Positions 1 to 7,669 of a stretch of DNA of 64,000 bases are shown piece after piece. Below the pieces are notes generated by a model. The model was not told the origin of the DNA and searched no databases. It worked only from the letters and a program-made list of their open reading frames with translations. Where the stretch lies: NCBI RefSeq assembly GCF_015330125.1, contig NZ_JADDXR010000002.1, positions 4,104,685 through 4,168,684 of the forward strand, read 5' to 3'. Numbering within the stretch: the stretch's first letter is position 1; each line of letters opens with the position of its first letter. Both the position numbers and the translations under genes were made by a program. Source of the DNA: Zobellia nedashkovskayae. Its GTDB lineage: Bacteria; Bacteroidota; Bacteroidia; Flavobacteriales; Flavobacteriaceae.

Positions 1-281
1 ATGACTATTTAGCCACTATAAACACTAGTGTTAACCTATGGAAATGGATTGAGGTCTATAGCGATTTGGGTTATGTCAAGAATAAAGGTGTAAACGGGAA
101 ATTCGTATATGATTCCGGGGTTAGATTAAACCTTCTTACAGACTATTTTGAATTATACCTTCCGGTGTATTCCAATAACGGATGGGAAGTCTCACAGCCC
201 AACTATGGAGAGAAAATTAGATTTATTGTCACTGTGAGTCCAAAAACGTTAATTGGCCTGTTCACACGGAAATGGTTTTAA
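1..281 (+). CDS. C-terminal end of a gluzincin/M1-like metallopeptidase (partial)
   Basis: The reading frame is open from base 3 of the window, so the gene starts upstream and only about 92 residues are seen. The tail contains the blocks FVYDSGVRLNLLTDYFELYLP and ends in LIGLFTRKWF. I recognise this ending from large flavobacterial proteins of the M1/gluzincin aminopeptidase type, in which the C-terminal part follows the zinc peptidase core. No catalytic motif (HExxH) lies in the visible part, so the activity is inferred from family resemblance only. It is followed by 165 AT-rich bases before the E1 dehydrogenase gene, with no clear terminator. Confidence 0.6.
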   Translation, partial: DYLATINTSVNLWKWIEVYSDLGYVKNKGVNGKFVYDSGVRLNLLTDYFELYLPVYSNNGWEVSQPNYGEKIRFIVTVSPKTLIGLFTRKWF

Positions 282-446
282 TGTTTAGTTGTTGAATTCT
301 TAATAAAATCAATTTTTAGCAATATAAAATTATCAATACACTATTGATTTCCGTTCTTTTTTAAATATATTTTGATCAAGTATGTTCTGCAAGCATTGTA
401 AAAATGCTTCTAGTTTGTTATTTTTGTAAAAACTCGTAAAGCTTAA

Positions 447-2858
447 ATGGATACTTCGCCTAAAACAAGTAACGATATTACGTTTGATGATTTCAAAACC
501 CAAATCATAAGCGATTACAAAATTGCTGTTCTCAGCAGAACATGTAGTCTACTGGGGAGAAAAGAAGTTTTGACCGGCAAGGCAAAATTTGGAATCTTTG
601 GAGATGGAAAAGAGCTGCCCCAATTGGCAATGGCTCGGTCTTTTAAAGATGGTGACTTCAGAAGTGGGTATTACCGGGATCAGACTTTTATGATGGCCTT
701 GGGACTTTTGACCCCAAAAGATATTTTTCATGGTCTTTATGCTACAACTGATATAGAAAAGGAACCTATGAGTGCAGGTCGCCAAATGGGTGGCCACTAC
801 ATAACTCATAGTCTTAATGAAGACGGTAGCTGGAAAAACTTGATGAACCAAAAAAACAGTAGTGCAGATATTTCTTGTACTGCTGGCCAGATGCCTAGAT
901 TATTAGGCCTTGCACAAGCTTCCAAAGTATATAGAAACCTAAATGGTTTAGACGCTACTAAATTTTCCAACAAAGGGAACGAAGTTGCCTGGGGTACTAT
1001 TGGTAATGCCAGTACAAGTGAAGGCATGTTTTTAGAAACAATCAATGCTGCAGGAGTACTTCAGGTACCTATGGTAATAAGTATTTGGGATGATGAATAT
1101 GGTATATCTGTACCAGCAAAATTCCATACGACAAAAGAAGATATTTCAGAAATACTAAGTGGCTTTAAACGTACTGAAGAACAGAACGGTTACGAAATAT
1201 TTAAAGTTAAGGGATGGGATTATACTGCCCTCATGCACGCTTACGAAAACGCTGCGGATATAGCTAGGGATGAACATGTACCTGTTATTATTCACGTAAC
1301 AGAACTTACCCAACCACAAGGTCATTCATCTTCTGGTTCTCATGAACGCTATAAGAACGAGGAAAGACTAGACTGGGAAAAAGAAAACGATTGTAATAAG
1401 CAGTTTCGTGAATGGATACTAGAAACCGGTATTACCACGGACGAGGAGCTAAAAGTAATTGAAAAGAATATTGTTAGAGAAGTGCGCTCTGCAAAAAGAG
1501 AGGCTTGGTCCGAATATTTAGAAAACCATAAAGCTCTTAAGAAAAACTTAGTTGTTTTACTGGATAGCGCTTCGCTAAAAAGTCAAAACAAAAACTTTAT
1601 CGTTAAGGTTAAAAATGACCTTATAGCGATTGAAGAACCTATTAAAAAGGATTTGGCCGTAAGTTCCAGAAAAGCACTTAGATATTTGATTGGAGAGTCA
1701 TTTCCTGAGAAACAAGAACTTTTACAATGGACTAACACATTCCTTAAGGAAACGCAACCGTTATATAGCGCTAATTTGTACAATGATGGGCCAACAGGAG
1801 CTTTAAGCGTTGCGGAAGTGAAACCGGAATATGCGGAAACTACTGAAAATGTTGATGGCCGTGTTATTCTGCGAGATAATTTTGATAAAATATTTGAAAA
1901 ATATCCGAATACCTTAGTTTTTGGTGAAGATAGCGGTGCTATAGGAGATGTTAATCAAGGGCTTGAAGGACTACAGAATAAATTTGGGAAAATTAGAGTG
2001 GCTGATACCGGCATACGCGAAACTACCATTATTGGACAAGGTACAGGAATGGCAATGAGAGGACTTCGCCCAATTGCAGAAATTCAATATCTAGATTATA
2101 TTTTTTACGCCCTATCTACTTTAACAGATGATGTAGCCTGTTTAAGGTACCGTACTTTTGGGAAGCAGAAAGCGCCATTGATAGTGCGAACAAGAGGCCA
2201 CCGTCTTGAAGGCATCTGGCATTCGGGTTCTCCTATGGGAACGCTAATTCACGCTTTACGGGGCATGTACATTCTATCACCTAGAAATATGACACAAGCG
2301 GCCGGTTTCTATAACACGCTTTTAAAAACCGATGAGCCTGCTTTAGTAATCGAAAGTTTAAATGGTTACAGGCTGAAAGAACAAAAACCTATAAATTTAG
2401 GGGAATTCTGTACGCCTATTGGTAAAGTTGAAACGATTAAAGAAGGAACCGATATTACACTAGTTTCTTATGGTTCCACACTTAGAATTGTAGTACAAGC
2501 GGCAGAAGAACTAAAAGAAGTAGGTATTGATGCTGAAGTAATAGATGCACAGACCTTATTACCTTTTGATGTGCACCATGACACTTTAGAGAGTATTAAG
2601 AAAACAAATAGATTACTTGTAATAGATGAAGATGTTCCCGGTGGATGTTCGGCTTACTTGCTCAACGAAATCATTGAAAAACAAGGAGCATATGCATATT
2701 TAGATTCTGCTCCTCAGACACTGACTTCAAAAGCTCACAGACCTGCTTATGGTACTGATGGTGATTATTTCTCAAAACCAAATGCCGAAGATGTCTTTGA
2801 AAGGGTATATAATATCATGAATGAATTAGACCCGGAAAGCTTTCCAGAAATACGTTAA
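447..2858 (+). CDS. 2-oxoacid dehydrogenase E1, alpha and beta subunits fused
   Basis: Thiamine-diphosphate enzyme that decarboxylates branched-chain 2-oxoacids (or pyruvate-like substrates) and passes the acyl group to a lipoyl E2. The alpha half covers roughly residues 20-340 and the beta half about 455-803, in a single 803-residue chain; these are separate subunits in many bacteria. Beta-subunit hallmarks are seen in order: FGEDSGAIGDVNQG, then DTGIRETTIIGQGTGMAMRG, then VIDAQTLLPFD near the end. The diphosphate-binding motif at about 186-216 reads GNASTSEG...DD instead of the textbook GDG...NN. No E2 or E3 gene lies nearby, so it must use partners encoded elsewhere. Substrate is not decided by the sequence; the fused form is common in Bacteroidota and usually labelled branched-chain. 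Confidence 0.9.
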   Translation: MDTSPKTSNDITFDDFKTQIISDYKIAVLSRTCSLLGRKEVLTGKAKFGIFGDGKELPQLAMARSFKDGDFRSGYYRDQTFMMALGLLTPKDIFHGLYATTDIEKEPMSAGRQMGGHYITHSLNEDGSWKNLMNQKNSSADISCTAGQMPRLLGLAQASKVYRNLNGLDATKFSNKGNEVAWGTIGNASTSEGMFLETINAAGVLQVPMVISIWDDEYGISVPAKFHTTKEDISEILSGFKRTEEQNGYEIFKVKGWDYTALMHAYENAADIARDEHVPVIIHVTELTQPQGHSSSGSHERYKNEERLDWEKENDCNKQFREWILETGITTDEELKVIEKNIVREVRSAKREAWSEYLENHKALKKNLVVLLDSASLKSQNKNFIVKVKNDLIAIEEPIKKDLAVSSRKALRYLIGESFPEKQELLQWTNTFLKETQPLYSANLYNDGPTGALSVAEVKPEYAETTENVDGRVILRDNFDKIFEKYPNTLVFGEDSGAIGDVNQGLEGLQNKFGKIRVADTGIRETTIIGQGTGMAMRGLRPIAEIQYLDYIFYALSTLTDDVACLRYRTFGKQKAPLIVRTRGHRLEGIWHSGSPMGTLIHALRGMYILSPRNMTQAAGFYNTLLKTDEPALVIESLNGYRLKEQKPINLGEFCTPIGKVETIKEGTDITLVSYGSTLRIVVQAAEELKEVGIDAEVIDAQTLLPFDVHHDTLESIKKTNRLLVIDEDVPGGCSAYLLNEIIEKQGAYAYLDSAPQTLTSKAHRPAYGTDGDYFSKPNAEDVFERVYNIMNELDPESFPEIR

Positions 2859-3002
2859 CTATTTAGTTATCAAACTCATCTGCAAATAATAAATTAGCTT
2901 TGCTATAAAGCGTTATATACCTATGGGTTTATTTCTTTAAAATGCATTTGGGCAACTTCATAAAAATGAATACTTTTATAATTAAAGTAAATTCAAAAAC
3001 AC

Positions 3003-3377
3003 ATGTCCAACACACTTTTAAAAGATATTGGCTTAGCCCTATTACGAATAGCAGCATCTGCAATGATTGCTGTTCACGGATATGGAAAATTGCAAATGTT
3101 GATTAACGGTGCAGAATTTGCCGATCCCATTGGTATTGGCTCAACACCATCCTTGTTTTTAGCGGTACTAGCAGAATTTGTTTGTCCAATACTTATAATC
3201 TTTGGATTTAAAACTAGACTGTCTGCTATTCCCACGGCTATTACAATGGGAGTTGCAGCATTTATGGTACATGGAGCAGACCCTTTTCAAAAAAAAGAAC
3301 TTGCACTTATTTATTTTGTCATATTCGTCGCTATCATTCTCTTGGGGCCTGGAAAATACAGTATAGACAAAAGATAA
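3003..3377 (+). CDS. DoxX family membrane protein
   Basis: A 124-residue integral membrane protein with four predicted helices, matching the DoxX/DoxD family (IAASAMIAVHGYGKLQML at the N-terminus, ILLGPGKYSIDKR at the end). The family includes quinone-linked or redox-associated membrane subunits, but most members are uncharacterised. It stands alone, with about 145 AT-rich bases upstream, and its stop codon is one base away from the convergent holA stop, so no room for a dedicated terminator exists between them. Confidence 0.85.
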   Translation: MSNTLLKDIGLALLRIAASAMIAVHGYGKLQMLINGAEFADPIGIGSTPSLFLAVLAEFVCPILIIFGFKTRLSAIPTAITMGVAAFMVHGADPFQKKELALIYFVIFVAIILLGPGKYSIDKR

Positions 3378-3378
3378 T

Positions 3379-4380
3379 TTAGATAATCTTTACCAAAAGT
3401 TCCTTTAAGAGGTCTGCTTGCGAATTGACGTTAGCACCAACACCCTTCCCTTTTAAATCCATTTCACGAAGAGAAGATATAATACCACTTACCTTTTTCA
3501 TAGGGTAATTACGGGCCGCTGTTTGAAACTCACCAACAAAATAGGGGTTAATTCGCAATGCGCTTGCTACGCTCTTGGGAGAATGGTCGTTAAGACCGTG
3601 ATATTGTAAAAGTTGAGTAAAGAATGAATGTAACAAAGTTACGGTGAGCACAAAGGGATTATCCTTGGGGTTCTGAGAAAAATAATTAATAATACGCGTT
3701 GCCTTCAATACGTCTCTTTCTCCTATTGCCTTTTTGAGTTCAAAATTATTATAATCCTTGCTGATGCCTATATGGGCTTCTATATCCGCCGGTGTAATCT
3801 CACTCTGTTTAGGCAAAACCAATTGTAACTTTTCTATCTCTTTACTGATACGGCTTAAATCCGTACCTAAGTATTCGGTGAGCAAAATAGCTGCTTTGTG
3901 TGATATACTATAACCCCTACCCTGTAGGTTTTTCCTAATCCAATCAGAGACCTTATTTTCATACAGCTTTTTGCTTTCAAAAAGAACTCCTGCCTTTTGA
4001 ACGGACTTATATAACTTTTTACGCTTGTCTAGTTTTTTGTATTTATAACAAACCACTAGCACTGTAGACATCTGAGGATTATCAACATAGGACGTTAAGT
4101 CTTCTATAGTCCTAACAAGATGTTGCGCCTCTTTAACAATTACCACCTGGCGTTCGGCCATCATGGGGTATCGCTTTGCGTTGGCTACAATATCGTCTAT
4201 GGTAACATCTTTTCCATAAAGAACCATTTGGTTAAACCCCTTTTCCTCTTCAGCAAGAAGCTTTTTCTCAATGTAAGAGGCAATGGCATCAATATAATAG
4301 GGCTCCTCCCCAAATAAAAAATATATGGGTTTGATTTTGCCGTTTTTAATATCGGTAACTATTTGTTTTGCTTCATCCAT
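3379..4380 (-). CDS. holA: DNA polymerase III subunit delta
   Basis: Clamp-loader delta subunit, which opens the sliding clamp during replication. The 333-residue length is usual for HolA. The N-terminal region has the characteristic LFGEEPYYIDAIASYIE block (about 22-38), followed by the three-domain AAA+-like fold without a functional Walker A motif, as expected for delta. The middle has YLGTDLSRISKEIEKL, a conserved delta signature around residues 169-184, and the C-terminal collar domain follows. It is transcribed divergently from the HsdR-N protein with only 26 bases between the two start codons, so the promoters must overlap or lie inside the genes. Confidence 0.92.
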   Translation of the reverse strand: MDEAKQIVTDIKNGKIKPIYFLFGEEPYYIDAIASYIEKKLLAEEEKGFNQMVLYGKDVTIDDIVANAKRYPMMAERQVVIVKEAQHLVRTIEDLTSYVDNPQMSTVLVVCYKYKKLDKRKKLYKSVQKAGVLFESKKLYENKVSDWIRKNLQGRGYSISHKAAILLTEYLGTDLSRISKEIEKLQLVLPKQSEITPADIEAHIGISKDYNNFELKKAIGERDVLKATRIINYFSQNPKDNPFVLTVTLLHSFFTQLLQYHGLNDHSPKSVASALRINPYFVGEFQTAARNYPMKKVSGIISSLREMDLKGKGVGANVNSQADLLKELLVKII

Positions 4381-4406
4381 CCAAAAAAAATCATCAAATT
4401 TGCTAA

Positions 4407-4853
4407 ATGGTACCCCTTAATTTTCCGGAGTATAAATTCCGTCTCAAAAGTAGCGAAAATAACGTACGCATTTTTGACAGCATACGCAAAAAATTTGTGG
4501 TATTGCAGCCAGAAGAATGGGTTAGACAACATGTGGTCAACTATTTGCTAGAAGAAAAAAGCTATCCAAAAAGTCTGGTAAACGTTGAGAAGCAATTGGT
4601 TATAAACAATATTAAGAAAAGATATGATATTGTTGTTTTTAATTCGGACGGCAGTATTCACATCTTGGTAGAATGCAAAGCTCCACAAATTAATATAGAT
4701 CAAACCACTTTTGACCAAATAGCACGTTACAATCTTGAATTAAAGGCCGATTATCTTATGGTAACCAATGGACTTGATCATTTTTATTGCAAAATGGATT
4801 TTACTTCAGAAAAATACACGTTTCTCAGGGATATTCCTGATTTTAGCCGTTAA
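4407..4853 (+). CDS. HsdR N-terminal domain protein (PD-(D/E)xK nuclease fold), orphan
   Basis: A 148-residue protein that corresponds to only the N-terminal domain of type I restriction R subunits. The nuclease-core motif is visible: an Asp in RYDIVVFN (near residue 76) followed by the LVECKAP block (near residues 92-97), that is D...ExK. There is no helicase domain and no HsdM or HsdS nearby, so this is not a restriction-modification locus. Small free-standing proteins of this type sit next to holA in many flavobacteria, which suggests a housekeeping nucleic-acid role, but the function is unknown. The downstream glycosyltransferase begins 12 bases after its stop. Confidence 0.8.
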   Translation: MVPLNFPEYKFRLKSSENNVRIFDSIRKKFVVLQPEEWVRQHVVNYLLEEKSYPKSLVNVEKQLVINNIKKRYDIVVFNSDGSIHILVECKAPQINIDQTTFDQIARYNLELKADYLMVTNGLDHFYCKMDFTSEKYTFLRDIPDFSR

Positions 4854-4865
4854 TTTGCGATCGTT

Positions 4866-5867
4866 TTGCGTATTGCTGTCGTCATATTAAATTGGAATGG
4901 AGAGGTTCTTCTTGAAAGATACTTGCCCTCTGTTGTGCAACACTCCGGTGACGCAGAAATCTACGTTGTGGATAATGCCTCTACAGATAATTCAGTTGCT
5001 TTTATCAAAACCAATTATCCTTCCGTCAAAATTGTTCAGAATAGCGAGAACGGTGGCTTCACAAAAGGATATAATGATGGGCTAAAAAGTATAGATGCCG
5101 ATATTTATTGTCTTTTAAATTCTGATATAGAAGTAACCGAAGGCTGGTTACCACCCATTTTAAAAGTCTTTTCTGAAAATAAGGAGATTGCTATCGTACA
5201 GCCAAAAATTCTGGACCTCATGCGTCCTGATCATTTTGAATATGCAGGAGCAGGAGGAGGATTTATAGATCAATTAGGGTATCCTTTTTGCAGGGGACGT
5301 ATCTTCCAAGACCTTGAAAAGGATAATGGACAGTATGATGACGTTACCGAAATTTTTTGGGCGACCGGAGCATGCATGTTCATTAAAAAAGAGGTCTATT
5401 GGGAACTCAATGGATTTGATGAACATTATTTTGCTCACCAAGAAGAGGTTGATTTATGTTGGAGAGCTAAGAACAATGGGCACAAGGTATTTTATGTTGG
5501 TACTTCTAAAGTATATCATCTGGGAGGTTCTACTCTTAGTAATATGAATCCCAAGAAGACCTATCTAAATTTTAGAAACTCTCTTTTCTCTATTACCAAG
5601 AATTTACCAAGAAGAAAAGCATTGACGATTATTATGCTACGTCTACTACTAGATGGGATTGCAGCAGTTCGTTTTATCTTTCAATTCAGATTCAGACATT
5701 GCTTAGCAATTTTAAAGGCACATTTAAGCTTTTACAGACATTTTAGAAAAATGTACAAAAGAAGGGAAAAAGCCAATTTTATCCAAAAATACTACTATAC
5801 GAAGTCCATTGTATGGCAGCATTTCGTACATCATGTAAAGAATTTTAACGATTTAGTAAAACATTAA
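4866..5867 (+). CDS. Glycosyltransferase family 2
   Basis: A GT-A fold transferase of the rhamnosyltransferase-like GT2 type, moving a nucleotide-activated sugar onto a surface glycan or lipid. The N-terminus starts directly in the first Rossmann strand (VVILNWNG, 5-12); the DxD-like metal motif is NSD at 85-87; the acceptor-side acidic motif lies in AHQEEVDLCWRA. The C-terminal 90 residues are rich in Arg and Lys with one or two hydrophobic helices (about 245-280), suggesting membrane association. The start must be TTG: an in-frame stop (4851-4853) lies four codons upstream and no ATG precedes the conserved strand. It probably shares a transcript with the HsdR-N gene. Confidence 0.88.
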   Translation: MRIAVVILNWNGEVLLERYLPSVVQHSGDAEIYVVDNASTDNSVAFIKTNYPSVKIVQNSENGGFTKGYNDGLKSIDADIYCLLNSDIEVTEGWLPPILKVFSENKEIAIVQPKILDLMRPDHFEYAGAGGGFIDQLGYPFCRGRIFQDLEKDNGQYDDVTEIFWATGACMFIKKEVYWELNGFDEHYFAHQEEVDLCWRAKNNGHKVFYVGTSKVYHLGGSTLSNMNPKKTYLNFRNSLFSITKNLPRRKALTIIMLRLLLDGIAAVRFIFQFRFRHCLAILKAHLSFYRHFRKMYKRREKANFIQKYYYTKSIVWQHFVHHVKNFNDLVKH

Positions 5868-5883
5868 CTAATTTTACAAATAC

Positions 5884-5891
5884 TACCTTTG
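5884..5891 (+). promoter_or_regulatory. -7 promoter element for the OmpA lipoprotein gene
   Basis: TACCTTTG, a perfect match to the Bacteroidota -7 consensus TAnnTTTG, 79 bases upstream of the OmpA-family start. A convincing -33 TTTG is not seen at the usual distance, so this is a probable rather than proven promoter. Confidence 0.45.
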
Positions 5892-5970
5892 TCGATTATC
5901 TAATTTTGTCTCTTATTGACTTTAGTTAAAAAATCAAATAACAATCATTAAATACTTAGTAACTCTCATT

Positions 5971-6825
5971 ATGAAAAAATTAATTTTAGGCTGTTTAGGA
6001 GTGACCATGTTGTTGTCTTCGTGTGTATCACAAAAGAAGTATACTGATTTAGAATCAAAACATAAAGAAGCACAAGATCTTTTAAATTCCGCAACGGTTA
6101 AATTGAACGATTGTTTAGAAGAAAAGGCTACTACCGGTTCTAGACTTAAAACGTTACAAGATCAAAATGCATTCTTAAAAGCAAATAATCAAGAGTTGAT
6201 TAATAATATGGGGAACTTGACTACCTTAACTTCAAAAGGTGCCGAGAATCTTGAAAAATCTTTAGAAAGCTTACAAGAGAAAGATCTTACCATACGTAAA
6301 TTGCAAGATGCCATCACTAGAAGAGATTCTGTAAACCTTTCTTTGGTACAGAGCTTAAAAGGTGTTTTGGGTAATTTAGATGACGAAGACATCCAGATCA
6401 GCGTTGAGAAAGGTGTTGTTTTTGTTTCTATATCTGATAAATTATTGTTCAGTAGCGGTAGCTACAATGTTACTAACAGAGCAAAAGAAATTCTTGGTAA
6501 AGTTGCACAGGTTGTAAACAACAAGCCAGATTTTGAATTCATGGTAGAAGGTCACACTGATGATGTACCTTACGGAAGACATGGTGTTCTTTTGGACAAC
6601 TGGGATTTAAGTGTAAAACGTGCTACAGCAGTAGTTAGAATTTTACAGAACGATTACAATGTTGATCCTAAGCGTATGACAGCTGCAGGTAGAGCGGAAT
6701 TTATTCCTGTTTCTACAACTGAAAAATCTAAAAACAGAAGAACACGTATTGTGGTACTTCCAAAAATTGATCAGTTCTACAGTATGATCGAAGAAGGTAT
6801 GGATGATCCTGCTATCAACAACTAA
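5971..6825 (+). CDS. OmpA family lipoprotein with coiled coil
   Basis: Outer-membrane lipoprotein that ties the membrane to peptidoglycan. The signal peptide ends in a lipobox with Cys18 (LLSSC). Residues about 22-115 are heptad-rich and charged (long coiled coil), and residues about 150-265 form the OmpA C-terminal peptidoglycan-binding domain with the hallmark EGHTDDVPYG and the Arg-rich KRATAVVRIL helix. The domain order (lipoprotein, coiled coil, OmpA) is common in Bacteroidota. It is followed immediately by a strong intrinsic terminator, so it is probably monocistronic. Confidence 0.9.
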   Translation: MKKLILGCLGVTMLLSSCVSQKKYTDLESKHKEAQDLLNSATVKLNDCLEEKATTGSRLKTLQDQNAFLKANNQELINNMGNLTTLTSKGAENLEKSLESLQEKDLTIRKLQDAITRRDSVNLSLVQSLKGVLGNLDDEDIQISVEKGVVFVSISDKLLFSSGSYNVTNRAKEILGKVAQVVNNKPDFEFMVEGHTDDVPYGRHGVLLDNWDLSVKRATAVVRILQNDYNVDPKRMTAAGRAEFIPVSTTEKSKNRRTRIVVLPKIDQFYSMIEEGMDDPAINN

Positions 6826-6847
6826 GCAGTAACTATAGCATAAATAA

Positions 6848-6878
6848 AAACCGCAACTTTATAAGTTGCGGTTTTTTT
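6848..6878 (+). terminator. Intrinsic terminator after the OmpA gene
   Basis: A stem AAACCGCAAC / GTTGCGGTTT with a short TTTATAA-type loop is followed by a run of seven T. It lies 22 bases after the OmpA stop codon. Confidence 0.85.
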
Positions 6879-6915
6879 ATGTCCTGGTGTTAGATTTCCG
6901 AGATTATACTTCCTT

Positions 6916-7536
6916 TTATAATATATCAATATCTCCTTTACCCTCTCTAATAACCCGGGGTTCGCCATCAGATAAATCAATTATCGTTGAAGCTACATTA
7001 TCTCCATAACCCCCATCAATTACTATATCTACCAAGTTTTCCCACTTTTCAAAAATAAGTTCAGGATCGGTAGTATACTCAAGCAAATCATCTTCATCGC
7101 GAATGGAAGTTGACACTATAGGATTCCCAAGAGCTTCTACAAGCGCTTTTGCTATAGAATTATCCGGGACTCTAATACCTACGGTCTTCTTCTTTTTAAA
7201 GTCCTTAGGTAGGTTTGTATTACCAGGGAGAATAAAAGTATAAGGTCCTGGCAGCGCCCTTTTAAGTATTTTAAAAGTAGCCGTATCTATTTGCTTCACA
7301 TAATCAGAGAGATTGCTTAAATCCGCACAGATAAAAGAAAAATTAGCCTTAGCTAACTTTATACCTTTAATCCGGGCTATCTTCTCTAACGCTCTCGATT
7401 TGGTAATATCGCAACCCAAACCGTATACAGTATCTGTTGGATAAATAACTAAACCACCTTTCTGCAGCACATCCACTACCCTTTTTATTTCTTTAGGGTT
7501 TGGATTCTCTTCGTATATTTTTATAAAATCTGCCAT
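6916..7536 (-). CDS. tsaC: L-threonylcarbamoyladenylate synthase (TsaC/Sua5/YrdC)
   Basis: Makes threonylcarbamoyl-AMP from threonine, bicarbonate and ATP, the first step of tRNA t6A37 formation. The YrdC fold is recognisable from GGLVIYPTDTVYGLGCDI (about 29-46), KRALPGPYTFIL (about 109-120) and the substrate loop VGIRVPDN (about 139-146). The 206-residue length fits TsaC or short YrdC proteins rather than the longer Sua5 with its extra C-terminal domain. It lies downstream of the helicase gene on the same strand, 133 bases apart, and could be co-transcribed. Confidence 0.9.
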   Translation of the reverse strand: MADFIKIYEENPNPKEIKRVVDVLQKGGLVIYPTDTVYGLGCDITKSRALEKIARIKGIKLAKANFSFICADLSNLSDYVKQIDTATFKILKRALPGPYTFILPGNTNLPKDFKKKKTVGIRVPDNSIAKALVEALGNPIVSTSIRDEDDLLEYTTDPELIFEKWENLVDIVIDGGYGDNVASTIIDLSDGEPRVIREGKGDIDIL

Positions 7537-7669
7537 TTTTTTAACCTAATCACTATATAAAATAAATTTTTTACTACTAGTGTTTGCTCTTTATAAAATC
7601 GATTTTTAACCTATTAAATCTCTTCACATGGAGAATGGATTCAGAAAAAATATAATTCTAAAACCAATT

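Noticed and set aside
4407..4853. Possible type I restriction system
   Set aside because: Only the HsdR N-terminal domain is present; there is no helicase part, HsdM or HsdS in the flanking genes.
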